DNA of 64,000 bases. It comes from Basidiobolus meristosporus CBS 931.73. Its lineage: Eukaryota > Basidiobolomycota > Basidiobolomycetes > Basidiobolales > Basidiobolaceae. The notes under the pieces were generated by a model. It did not search any database and had not been told where the DNA came from. It saw only the letters and a program-made list of their open reading frames with translations. The stretch lies in assembly GCA_002104905.1 (NCBI GenBank), contig MCFE01000283.1:1-64000 (forward strand), given 5' to 3'. The position numbers and the translations under genes were made by a program. Below, one piece after another: positions 1 through 7,700 of this stretch (the stretch's first letter is position 1; each line of letters opens with the position of its first letter).

Positions 1-741
1 GCAAGTGCTGAAGCCACTGCACTGCTGTTGAGAATACTGAAGAGATAATAATATTTTGAGTATGACTACAATGAACCTTATGATCGTCTATGTAAGTATC
101 AGTAGGTAATAACTTGGCAAGTGGAATGCTGCTAGCTTGATGTGATAGATGCTCCATCTTACCATCAGGCGCCAAAGTAAGTTTATTTATCTATCATAGC
201 CATCATGGTTATCGAACAAACGCTCAAAAGATACTCTCCACAAAGCTCAGATGGTCATAAGATCTTATCCGTGCTGTGGGGCAGACGAGAGGTTGAATCA
301 GAATCCCGTATGGAAGCCGGTGAGGGACTACCGTGGTAGGGAGTGATGGAGGTTCAATAGGACGTAATCCCCGTCCCTCATCGTGTATCTCCCCGGTTTC
401 GTCCCCACGTCTTTAGAAGAGTCTTCGAGCACCCCGACCTCGTGGAACCTTTCACTAAGCACCGATACTTACATTTCATTTGGGATAAATACCTAAGTTG
501 GTAAAGCCTTTCACCTTATCTACACATCAACTGGGCGTGTCTTTCACCACCACTATCAGTAGTGGAAAGGCTATAAAGATTCGTGTTTTGTATAGATTTC
601 CACAAGAGCCAGTGAGTTATTTCACTCTACAAATATATATGCATGCATTCAATCCGGTTTTACTCTTACAGCAAATAGAAACTCAAATCACTCACACTAT
701 AACAAGTCGCTCATACTATACAATTGTAGCGCCCGTACTTC
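1..741. other. no gene recognised
   Basis: I see no convincing coding sequence here. An open stretch at 498-863 begins at TTG rather than ATG and has no signal peptide or family match, and its 3' part lies in sequence that recurs upstream of a second SSP-A copy near 3500-3640, so it is better read as 5' flank. CpG dinucleotides are present at normal-looking density, unlike most of the window after 7.8 kb. Confidence 0.5.
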
Positions 742-913
742 ACGTGATTTTAGTAGCAAGGAACGGGCTCTCTTGGCTAGAAACCGAAGTAAGGGTGATA
801 CTCCCCTTCATTACCGTGGTAACTCTGCCTATCTCTCCTTGCCTACCGTCCCTATCCCCTTAAAGCTCTATACAGTCCTCTTCAGTATTCAATTCAGTGG
901 TGAAACACACACA

Positions 914-1176
914 ATGCGATTCAATACCCTTCTCTGCTCCTTAACCGTGTCAACATCAGCTCATGTCAACACGTGACCTGCGAACCGGTAGATATCACAA
1001 GCATCACTTCCGGTCCACCCGGCACCTCCGCCAAAGTAATCCTGTACCCTTCCCTGCAAGATTGCAACCGTAAAAGGAACATGACTGCTACGATTACCTC
1101 CAAACAACTCGAGAGATACATCGCGAAGTACGGAAAAGAAGTGACCGTTGGAGCAGTGAGAGTCTCTGCCAACTAG
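914..1176 (+). pseudogene. SSP-A family secreted protein, frameshifted copy 1
   Basis: An ATG with the same signal-peptide start as the intact paralogue (MRFNTLLCSLTV) is followed after 20 codons by an in-frame TGA at 974-976. The downstream frame to the TAG at 1174-1176 still reads the family's C-terminal domain, including the LYPSLQDC, ITSKQLE and GKEVTVGAVRV motifs. Compared with the gene at 2893-3319, the end of exon 1, the intron and the start of exon 2 are missing, joined at a short TCAGC match, which leaves a frameshift. The copy at 3682-3962 has the same junction, so it predates the duplication. It converges on the Gly/Tyr-rich gene at 1302-1751. I read it as a pseudogene, but transcription with altered splicing cannot be excluded. 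Confidence 0.75.
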
Positions 1177-1301
1177 CATTCTCAATAAGAGTCATAATCA
1201 CATGGCCATTCACTATCAATAGATAAAATGCAACGGTACTTTATTCAAGCACACAGACAAGCTGTGTTGTTGGAGTGAATGAAAGCCTTGATTCTTATTA
1301 T

Positions 1302-1751
1302 TCAGCAACCCCAGTCGCATCCACCATACCCTCCATATCCCCCGTAGCGTCCATATCCCCACCGACCTCCATAACCACCGTAGCGACCGTAGCGTCCTCG
1401 TCCCCAGTATCTGCCCCTCCGCCGCCCATATCCGCCGTATCTCCCCCATAGCTGGGCCTCTTCAGGATTGCCCTCCTCTTCCTCGACTCCTTGGTCGGCT
1501 TCTTGCTTATCCGAGAGGGTCTGATCGAACGTATTTCTTGACATCTGGCCGAGAATGCCATCGATGTAGTGTCGAATATTCTGCGCATCCTCTTCCTTAT
1601 TGGACGAGAACCTCTTCACCACTTGGCCGCTTTGTGGATCCCTATTGGAGATGGACGCGCTCGCTACATTTGTGCTTGACACGTCCACGGGACTTCCAAA
1701 GGCACTGACGGCCATTAGTAGAGCACAAGCTGCGGTAAGTTGTTTGTACAT
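1302..1751 (-). CDS. Gly/Tyr/Arg-rich small secreted protein, copy 1
   Basis: A 149-residue single-exon ORF from a true ATG. Residues 1-20 form a signal peptide (MYKQLTAACALLMAVSAFGS). A middle region of about 75 residues carries a dibasic KR (VVKR, possible Kex2-type cleavage) and an acidic run (EEEEGNPEE). The last 50 or so residues are Gly/Tyr/Arg repeats (GRYGGYG type) ending in CDWGC. A TATA-like box lies about 40-47 bp upstream on the minus strand (1791-1798), and AATAAA (plus-strand TTTATT, 1240-1245) lies about 60 bp past the stop. The paralogue at 4090-4539 is nearly identical. I know no named family. The signal peptide, acidic pro-segment and basic Gly/Tyr domain suggest a processed secreted or cell-wall peptide, perhaps antimicrobial or effector-like; this is inference from composition only. 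Confidence 0.88.
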   Translation of the reverse strand: MYKQLTAACALLMAVSAFGSPVDVSSTNVASASISNRDPQSGQVVKRFSSNKEEDAQNIRHYIDGILGQMSRNTFDQTLSDKQEADQGVEEEEGNPEEAQLWGRYGGYGRRRGRYWGRGRYGRYGGYGGRWGYGRYGGYGGYGGCDWGC

Positions 1752-1790
1752 TGTGAATGTTGAATACTCAAATAAAGCTCAGCACCAGCC

Positions 1791-1798
1791 TTTATATA
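1791..1798 (-). promoter_or_regulatory. TATA-like box of Gly/Tyr-rich gene copy 1
   Basis: On the minus strand this reads TATATAAA, 40-47 bp upstream of the ATG at 1751. The same element lies at the same distance upstream of the second copy. Confidence 0.6.
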
Positions 1799-2115
1799 CA
1801 GATACAAGATGGAGGTTGATTGATATCGCATCTAGGAAGCTTCAATCAAATGATGTAGTATATTTCGGAGGCAACCACCGCAGCCAAAGTACAAACACTC
1901 GATTTCTGTTAACAACAACACTAGTCGTGGTATAGAGATTTCTATACTATGTTATATGAAAGTGGCAAGTATCTCGTAAACGGAAATGGGTAGATAAACA
2001 GCGAGAGCCTCAAAAGAGAGCCTCAAAAATTGTCATTTATTTTGCATGATTTAGAGTTGCGGATGATCGCAATATTGGTAGTAAGCTTAACAGCATGATG
2101 TATTAAATTAGCAGC

Positions 2116-2298
2116 TCAAGCAAACCCTCCAAGTTCCCAGCGACCATCATAGTCCCCGAAGTGACCATAACGACCTCGTCACCTGCCCTCTCTGGTGCGA
2201 GCACCTTCTTCCTACACACCGTTTCCTGGCTTTGGAGAAGAGATGGATACACTTGTCACATTAAAAAGTATTAGAACGATGGAAAAGTACTTGCGCAT
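2116..2298 (-). pseudogene. decayed Gly/Tyr-rich secreted protein pseudogene
   Basis: On the minus strand an ATG opens a hydrophobic signal-peptide-like start (MRKYFSIVLILFNVTSVSIS). It continues in one frame through two internal stops to a Gly/Tyr/Arg tail containing RGRYGHFGDYDGRW, with a final TGA at 2118-2116. The tail resembles the repeat domain of the genes at 1302-1751 and 4090-4539, but the leader differs, so this is a diverged relative. Similar sequence, more decayed, occurs at 6640-6840 on the same strand. Confidence 0.6.
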
Positions 2299-2819
2299 GG
2301 TGAGCACCAAAGGATAAACGGAGCCTACTCTTGTGTATCTTTTACGTTATCTATCCCACACTGGTCATCTTTTTGTTTGACCACCACCATTTGCCGTTCT
2401 TCACCAGAAGTCATCACCACCATCTGATTCCTTCGCTAGGAGATGAATGAGTGGGCTACAAATGGGTAATACCTATGTGTAACACTCAATACTAAGCATG
2501 TACTCAAAATTTAAAGCTGAAGTGTAACAGAAACTACAACACTTTATTTACGCCTAGATCGCACTCACCATAATCGGTGTTACGATACTAATGGAAGTGA
2601 GCAGGCAACGCATCCGTGCCACATATGCAAGCCAACACTAGTCATCCCAGTGTAATCGAACAATACAAGGAGCTTCGCTTGAGTTCGATAGTTTCTCTAA
2701 AAAAAAAGTGCTTAGCCCAAAGCGAATTTGGAAATTTCGGAGTGAATACATTAGTACAGAATGTTCCGCTTCATCATGGTAGCTCAGCCTGTCTCTCCTT
2801 ACAAGCCGGGCTAATTTCC

Positions 2820-2826
2820 TATAAAA
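2820..2826 (+). promoter_or_regulatory. TATA box of intact SSP-A gene
   Basis: TATAAAA lies 67-73 bp upstream of the ATG at 2893. An identical element lies at 5381-5387, at the same distance from the first-exon copy at 5454. Confidence 0.65.
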
Positions 2827-2892
2827 TCGCTTACAATGCTCACCTTCTTCATCAGGCGTACACACAGAAGCACACACACCGAGGCACACACA

Positions 2893-3319
2893 ATGCGATT
2901 CAGTACCGTTTTCTGCTCCTTGACCATGGCACTACTAGCCTGCACAACAACTTCAGCACAATCCTCTAGTGCGTTACTAAGTATGTAATCAGTATATAAC
3001 TCAACTAGCCGCAACCAGTGAGCCTTACTAACCAAATACTTACAATGTAGAATTGGTGAATACTCCTGAAGATACTGCACAACAACTACCATTCTCAGCT
3101 GGCTCATGCCAACGCGTGACCTTTGGACCGGTGGATACTGCCAGCATCACCCCCGAATCACCCAGTACCTCTGCCCAAGCCATCTTGTATCCTTCTCTGC
3201 AAGATTGTAACAATCGCAGGAACAGGATTGCTGCTATAACATCCAAACAACTCGAGGTACATATCGCGAAGAACGGAAAAGAAGTGACTGTTGGAGCAGT
3301 AAGAGTATCTGTCAGCTAG
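2893..3319 (+). CDS. SSP-A small secreted protein, two exons (2893-2980, 3051-3319)
   Basis: Exon 1 (88 bp) encodes a signal peptide (MRFSTVFCSLTMALLACTTT, then SA and QSSS). A 70-bp intron with canonical signals follows, and exon 2 (269 bp) ends at a TAG. The spliced product is 118 residues. The mature part has two cysteines (in GSCQ and LQDCNN), a segment with the words TFGPVDTASIT and ILYPSLQDC, and a C-terminal ITSKQLEVHIAKNGKEV region. AATAAA lies at 3327-3332, eight bases after the stop. TATA is at 2820. I know no family. The signal peptide and small size suggest a secreted effector-like or cell-surface protein. It is the only copy in the window with both exons and an open spliced frame; three other copies are broken. 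Confidence 0.8.
2981..3050 (+). other. spliceosomal intron of SSP-A
   Basis: The donor is GTATGT, a perfect TACTAAC branch site lies at about 3026-3032, and the acceptor is AATGTAG. Removal of these 70 bases joins the two exons in frame. Confidence 0.8.
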
Positions 3320-3681
3320 CATTCTCAATAAACCGCATTGTTCAGTCAGGAGTTACAAAGAATGCATCCCATTAGATATACACAGCCAGAATGAAAGAGC
3401 AACTGTAACAGAGTAGTGAACGAAAGCCTAGAATATGCCTACATATCATTATGATTATCCAGCAAAAGATGAATGGTGTATATCCACCGTAGCAATACTA
3501 GTAGCAAGGAACGGGCTCACTTGGCTAGAAACTGAAGCAAGTGTGATACTCCCAGGAGTGATCAAATATTCCCCTTCATTGCCATGGTAACTCCGCCTGT
3601 CTCTCCTTGCCAACCGTGCTTATACCCTTATAGCTCTATACAGTCCTCTTCAATATTCAATTCAACGGTGAAACACACACA

Positions 3682-3962
3682 ATGCGATTCAATACCCTTC
3701 TCTGCTCCTTAACTGTGGCACTGCTAACCCGCATACCAACATCAGCTCATGCCAACACGTGACCTGCGAACCGGTAGATATCACAAGCATTACTTCCGGA
3801 CCGCCCAGCACCTTCGCCAAAGCGATCCCGTACCCTTCTCTGCAAGATTACAACATGAAAATGAACAGGATTGCTACAATTACCTCCAAACAACTCGAGA
3901 TACACATCACGAAGAACGGAAAAGATGTGACCTTTGGAGCAGTGAGCGCCTCTGCCAGCTAG
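3682..3962 (+). pseudogene. SSP-A family secreted protein, frameshifted copy 2
   Basis: It starts with ATG and an SSP-A signal peptide (MRFNTLLCSLTVALLTRIPT). The frame hits TGA at 3760-3762, and the downstream frame to the TAG at 3960-3962 carries the family's C-terminal domain (YPSLQDY, ITSKQLEIHI). It shares with copy 1 (914-1176) the same intron-removing junction and frameshift. The first conserved cysteine region is lost and the cysteine of LQDC has become tyrosine, which supports loss of function. It converges on the Gly/Tyr-rich gene at 4090-4539. Confidence 0.75.
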
Positions 3963-4089
3963 TACTCTCAATAAGAGTCATAATCACATGGTCATTCACT
4001 ATCGATAGATAAAATGCAACGGTACTTTATTCAAGCACACAGACAAGCTGTGTTGTTGGAGTGAATGAAAGCCTTGATCTCTTATTATT

Positions 4090-4539
4090 TCAGCAACCCC
4101 AGTCGCATCCACCGTACCCTCCATATCCCCCGTAGCGTCCATATCCCCACCGACCTCCATAACCACCGTAGCGACCGTAACGTCCTCGTCCCCAGTATCT
4201 GCCCCTCCGCCGCCCATATCCGCCGTATCTCCCCCATAGCTGGGCCTCTTCAGGATTGCCCTCCTCTTCCTGGACTCCTTGGTCGGCTTCTTGCTCATCC
4301 GAGAGGGTCTGATCGAACGCATTTCTTGACATCTGGCCAAGAATGCCATCGATGTAGTGTCGAATATTCTGCGCATCCTCCTCCTTGTTGGACGAGAACT
4401 TCTTCACCACTTGGCCGCTTTGTGGATCGCTATCGGAGATGGATGCGCTCGCTACATTTGTGCTTGACACATCCACGGGACTTCCAAAGGCACTGACGAC
4501 CATTAATAGAGCACAAGCTGCGGAAAGTTGTTTGTGCAT
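4090..4539 (-). CDS. Gly/Tyr/Arg-rich small secreted protein, copy 2
   Basis: 149 residues, the same length and architecture as the gene at 1302-1751: signal peptide (MHKQLSAACALLMVVSAFGS), acidic linker (EEEGNPEE), then a Gly/Tyr/Arg repeat domain ending in CDWGC. The C-terminal 50 or so residues are unchanged while substitutions cluster in the leader and linker. The dibasic site reads VVKK instead of VVKR, which may weaken Kex2-type cleavage. A TATA-like box lies at 4579-4586 and an AATAAA about 60 bp past the stop. The function is unknown; retention of an intact frame after duplication suggests that the repeat domain matters. Confidence 0.88.
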   Translation of the reverse strand: MHKQLSAACALLMVVSAFGSPVDVSSTNVASASISDSDPQSGQVVKKFSSNKEEDAQNIRHYIDGILGQMSRNAFDQTLSDEQEADQGVQEEEGNPEEAQLWGRYGGYGRRRGRYWGRGRYGRYGGYGGRWGYGRYGGYGGYGGCDWGC

Positions 4540-4578
4540 TGTGAATGTTGAATACTCAAAGAATGCTCAGCACCAGCA

Positions 4579-4586
4579 TTTATATA
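4579..4586 (-). promoter_or_regulatory. TATA-like box of Gly/Tyr-rich gene copy 2
   Basis: TATATAAA on the minus strand, 40-47 bp upstream of the ATG at 4539, as in copy 1. Confidence 0.6.
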
Positions 4587-5380
4587 CAAAACCAGTTTTC
4601 GGCCAAGATGAAGGTTAACAAACATCGTATCTAGGAAGCTTCACAAAATTGATGGGTTTCAGTCGAATAATGTAGCATATTTCGGAGGCAAGCGCCGCAG
4701 CTAGCATACAACCATTTTTACTTCTGTCTTCCACAGCAATAAGCGACTAAACTAGCCATAGCAGAGAGATTCTTATATATATAATTGATATAAGTACAAA
4801 CACGTGGTTTCTGTCAACAACAATGCTAACCGTGGTAGAGAGATTCCTATACTATGTTATCTGAAAGTGGCAAGTATTTCTCTAGTAAACGGGAATGTGT
4901 AGAAATGCAGCGAGAGCCTCAAAAGAGAGCCTCAAAAATTGGCCTTTATCTTGCATAACTTGGATGATGGCAGTATTAATAGTAAGCTTGACAGCATGAT
5001 ATATTAGATTAGCAGCTCAACCAAAGGATGCCTCTCGTGTATCTTTTACGTTATCAATCACATGCTGGTTATCGTGTTCTTTCACAATCACATACTGTTA
5101 ATCGTGTTCTTTCACTACCACCAAGAGATGAACACATGGGCAATACTTATGTAACCGCCCAATATTATCCTCCATCCTTATACCTCGAACAAACTATGCA
5201 TGCACTTAGGACTAATAGCCTCAGTGTAACAGAAACTACGACACTTTATTTACGCCTAGATTGCGCTCACCAGTGCTTATATTCGGAGTGAATACAATAC
5301 TATGGTATATAATATAAGTTATTCCGCTTCAGCATCATGGTAGCTCAGCCTGTTTTTCCTTACAAGCCGGGCTAATTCCC

Positions 5381-5387
5381 TATAAAA
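5381..5387 (+). promoter_or_regulatory. TATA box of SSP-A first-exon copy
   Basis: TATAAAA, 67-73 bp upstream of the ATG at 5454, in sequence matching the promoter of the intact gene. Confidence 0.55.
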
Positions 5388-5453
5388 TCGCTTGTAATGT
5401 TCACCTTATTCATCAGGCATACACACAAAAGCACACACACAGAAGCACACACA

Positions 5454-5541
5454 ATGCGATTCAGTACCGTTTTCTGCTCCTTGGTCATGGTACTACTAGC
5501 CTGCATGTCAACTTCAGCACAATCCTCTAGTGCGCTACTAA
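5454..5541 (+). pseudogene. SSP-A orphan first exon
   Basis: These 88 bp match exon 1 of the gene at 2893: the ATG, the signal peptide (MRFSTVFCSLVMVLLACMST) and the same splice position followed by GTATGT. Downstream similarity fades within the intron, and I find no exon 2 homologue before 5700. It is either a truncated duplicate or a signal-peptide exon that could splice to something new; no suitable acceptor and exon is obvious. Confidence 0.65.
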
Positions 5542-5699
5542 GTATGTAACCAGTATACAACTCCACAAGTCGCAGCTAAAGCGATCATTATGTTGTGGTG
5601 AGTTCACGAATTAGATATACTTCGCTGGGCACGCACCTTTATAACACTTTGTGAATTCTAAAAAACACAACGCCGTTCCTTCTGCAACAGGATGTTTAT

Positions 5700-5890
5700 T
5701 CACTCGCCCAAACCAACTTGGGATGTGCTAGCTTTAGGTTCAAACACAATGGCTGTCAAGGCTTCACAAGCAGGCGAAGTCTCCAGAGGTGAGTCTATAT
5801 TCCTACGCATAGCTGGCTTCCCTTTAAACTTTGCTACTACTTCGCCATTCTCAATCGTTAGCTTCTGCAGCCCGTGTGTTGCTGAGAATA
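5700..5890 (-). CDS. possible terminal exon of a small protein gene
   Basis: A minus-strand open stretch reads from a possible acceptor (TATTCTCAG) to a TGA at 5702-5700, with AATAAA overlapping the stop (GTGAATAAAC). The encoded segment includes LQKLTIENGEVV, loosely like the SSP-A word KQLEVHIAKNGKEV, and has one cysteine. There is no in-frame ATG (the upstream codon is GTG), so a first exon would have to lie to the right; none with a signal peptide is obvious at 5900-6400. It could be a remote SSP-A relative or chance. Confidence 0.25.
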
Positions 5891-5899
5891 CTCGCACAC

Positions 5900-6384
5900 C
5901 GAGACAGCATGTCTTTCTATAGATACGTCTGCTGCATGTTGCATAGCATCAGCATGTCTATAGTGAAAATCTTCAATGACGCTCGAACATGCTTTGTAAT
6001 TTCGATTAGACGATTTACTATGCTTAGAGACTGATTCAGCTATTGTTCAGAACTGATTTCAATATTGTTTGTATTATGAATGTAACAACAACTATATGAG
6101 CAGTACTGATGATGCTGAATTTCTTTGTATAGCTTGAGTCACGATCGTTGAGAGCTTGCTTGCTACGTTGTGTTCATGAGTTGATGTAGATTGAGAAATT
6201 GCAGCAGACAATATCTGTAGATACCGACACATTTCACTCTGATGACTGAGAGTAGTTATTTAAAGATACATACATTCACTTTCTTAGCTGAGTCAGCTTT
6301 AGCAGTATTCAATTTGTATGTAATCGATGGCTAGCTTGATAGATATACAGTGACTGCTGATTGCTCAGAATTCGATTGATGGTT
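5900..6384. other. no gene recognised
   Basis: AT-rich sequence with many copies of short words such as GATTCAGC. I see no coding signal or repeat match. Confidence 0.4.
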
Positions 6385-7700
6385 TCAGTCAGATCAAGTA
6401 GTGTATTTTGGAGGTAAACACCGCAGTTAGCATACAACCACTTTTCCCTTCTGTCTTCCACAGCAATAAGCAATTAAGCAGAGAGATTCTTACGTGAAAA
6501 TGGCGAATATTGCTCCTGCAAACAAATACAAGTGAACAAGCAGCAAAAGATGGCAATATTGCAAGTAAGCTTAACAGCACGACGTAGCAGGTAAGTTATT
6601 TAAAACGCACCTAAAATCTCATCCACATCCGCAAAATTTCTAACAATCACTATAGCACCTGTGATGTCGCTCCCACCAATATTTGCCCTGCCCTTTCTGG
6701 ATTGGCTGGGACCTATGTACATCTCTCAGGCTACGAGGAAGAGGCGTGTTGGTATCAGCTGGCTACACCGGAGCCCATACTAAAATATTCAGACCATTAG
6801 GAATGCACGAATGATGGGAATATGCTTGTGTTTAGTGAGTACCAAAGAAATAAATGTAGCCTTTTGGCTCGTCTATGTAAAATAGCATAATAGAAAACGA
6901 CAATGGAGCTTGATAAAGCCTTTCATCTGGTCCACCACATACTGGCCATCTTTCTCTTCCGCCACCATCACCATTGGTAGGGTGCCTGTGAAAATGGATT
7001 GGTATGCTACGCGCAATTGCTTGTGTGTTTTGAACCGCTCTTGTCAAGAATGGAAAAGCCTATTTGTAATAACTTAATACTATTCTCCGTTCTTATACCT
7101 TGACGAAATGCATTCAATCAGGATGAGCGACAACGTCACCTCATTTATGCATAGAAGCCCTGGTTGCACTCAACCTAGCCCTCCTATTTCACATGAACAA
7201 AGTCTCGCGACGCTGGATACCCCTGCACTGGTACTGGTTATGAGCAGGCTATCACATTTGCATGCCAACAGTATTTACCCCTCTACCTTGCGCTGGCAAC
7301 TCCGCCATTGACCAAAGAATAGGTAAAAAATGATGGCAATACTATCATTGCTCGTAACAAGGCTTCTCTTGAAAGTAACAAATGCTAACTTCGACCTTTT
7401 CCAAGCAAATAGAGCTCTATACCATTGGATACATAGAAAAACGGCAATACAATCATTACTCCAATACAACCAAACCACTGGCTTCTCTTCACAGGTGCAA
7501 CTTGTGGTAGAGCCTGAAGCCAAACTTGCACCCACCCAAGTGTTCAAGATACTATGACACATAGAATGAATTATTTCCCTCTATATCCTCAATGGTCTCT
7601 GTAGCCCCCATAATGATCATAACTTATTTGTCCCCAGTATTTTCCCCTCCACCATCTGTCTCTTCAAAAGCTTGGTCTTTCAATAGCAGAAGATGTGAGT
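6385..7700. repeat. decayed third unit of the secreted-protein tandem repeat
   Basis: 6385-6600 matches the intergenic part at 4650-5010 (CCGCAG, TCTTCCACAGCAATAAGC and the following AGAGAGATTCTTA). 6640-6840 resembles the pseudogene at 2116-2298, and 7075-7170 resembles the SSP-A upstream region at 5157-5250. Order is preserved, but the sequence has diverged far more than units 1 and 2. Confidence 0.55.
7565..7690 (-). pseudogene. Gly/Tyr-rich secreted protein remnant
   Basis: On the minus strand one frame reads RGKYWGQISYDHYGGYR and, after a stop, GYRG. This aligns with the RGRYWGRGRYGRYGGYGG part of the two intact proteins. The DNA also aligns around the shared word TCCCCAGTAT. No leader is recognisable. 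Many codon changes here replace CGN arginine codons, as expected from CpG loss. Confidence 0.5.

Larger units (their letters stand above)
742..2980. repeat. tandem duplication unit 1 (secreted-protein cluster)
   Basis: This stretch matches 3495-5541 in the same order: an SSP-A copy (+), a converging Gly/Tyr-rich gene (-), an intergenic part with the words TTTCGGAGGCAA and AGCCTCAAAAGAGAGCC, then the promoter and first exon of another SSP-A copy. Offsets between matching landmarks are about 2.55-2.9 kb, so small indels separate the two units. A decayed third unit follows at 6385-7700. Confidence 0.85.
3495..5541. repeat. tandem duplication unit 2 (secreted-protein cluster)
   Basis: This is the second copy of the 742-2980 unit, in the same orientation and gene order. 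It ends with an SSP-A promoter and first exon at 5381-5541. The second exon is not found after it, and the part matching 2116-2298 is shortened. Confidence 0.85.

Noticed and set aside
498-863. 121-codon open frame as a gene
   Set aside because: It starts at TTG, has no signal peptide or motif, and overlaps sequence that is the duplicated 5' flank of SSP-A.
1216-1588. Other-frame ORFs overlapping the Gly/Tyr-rich gene
   Set aside because: They are by-products of the low-complexity GGY/CGN coding sequence; the frame with a signal peptide and TATA is the real one. The same applies to 3999-4496.
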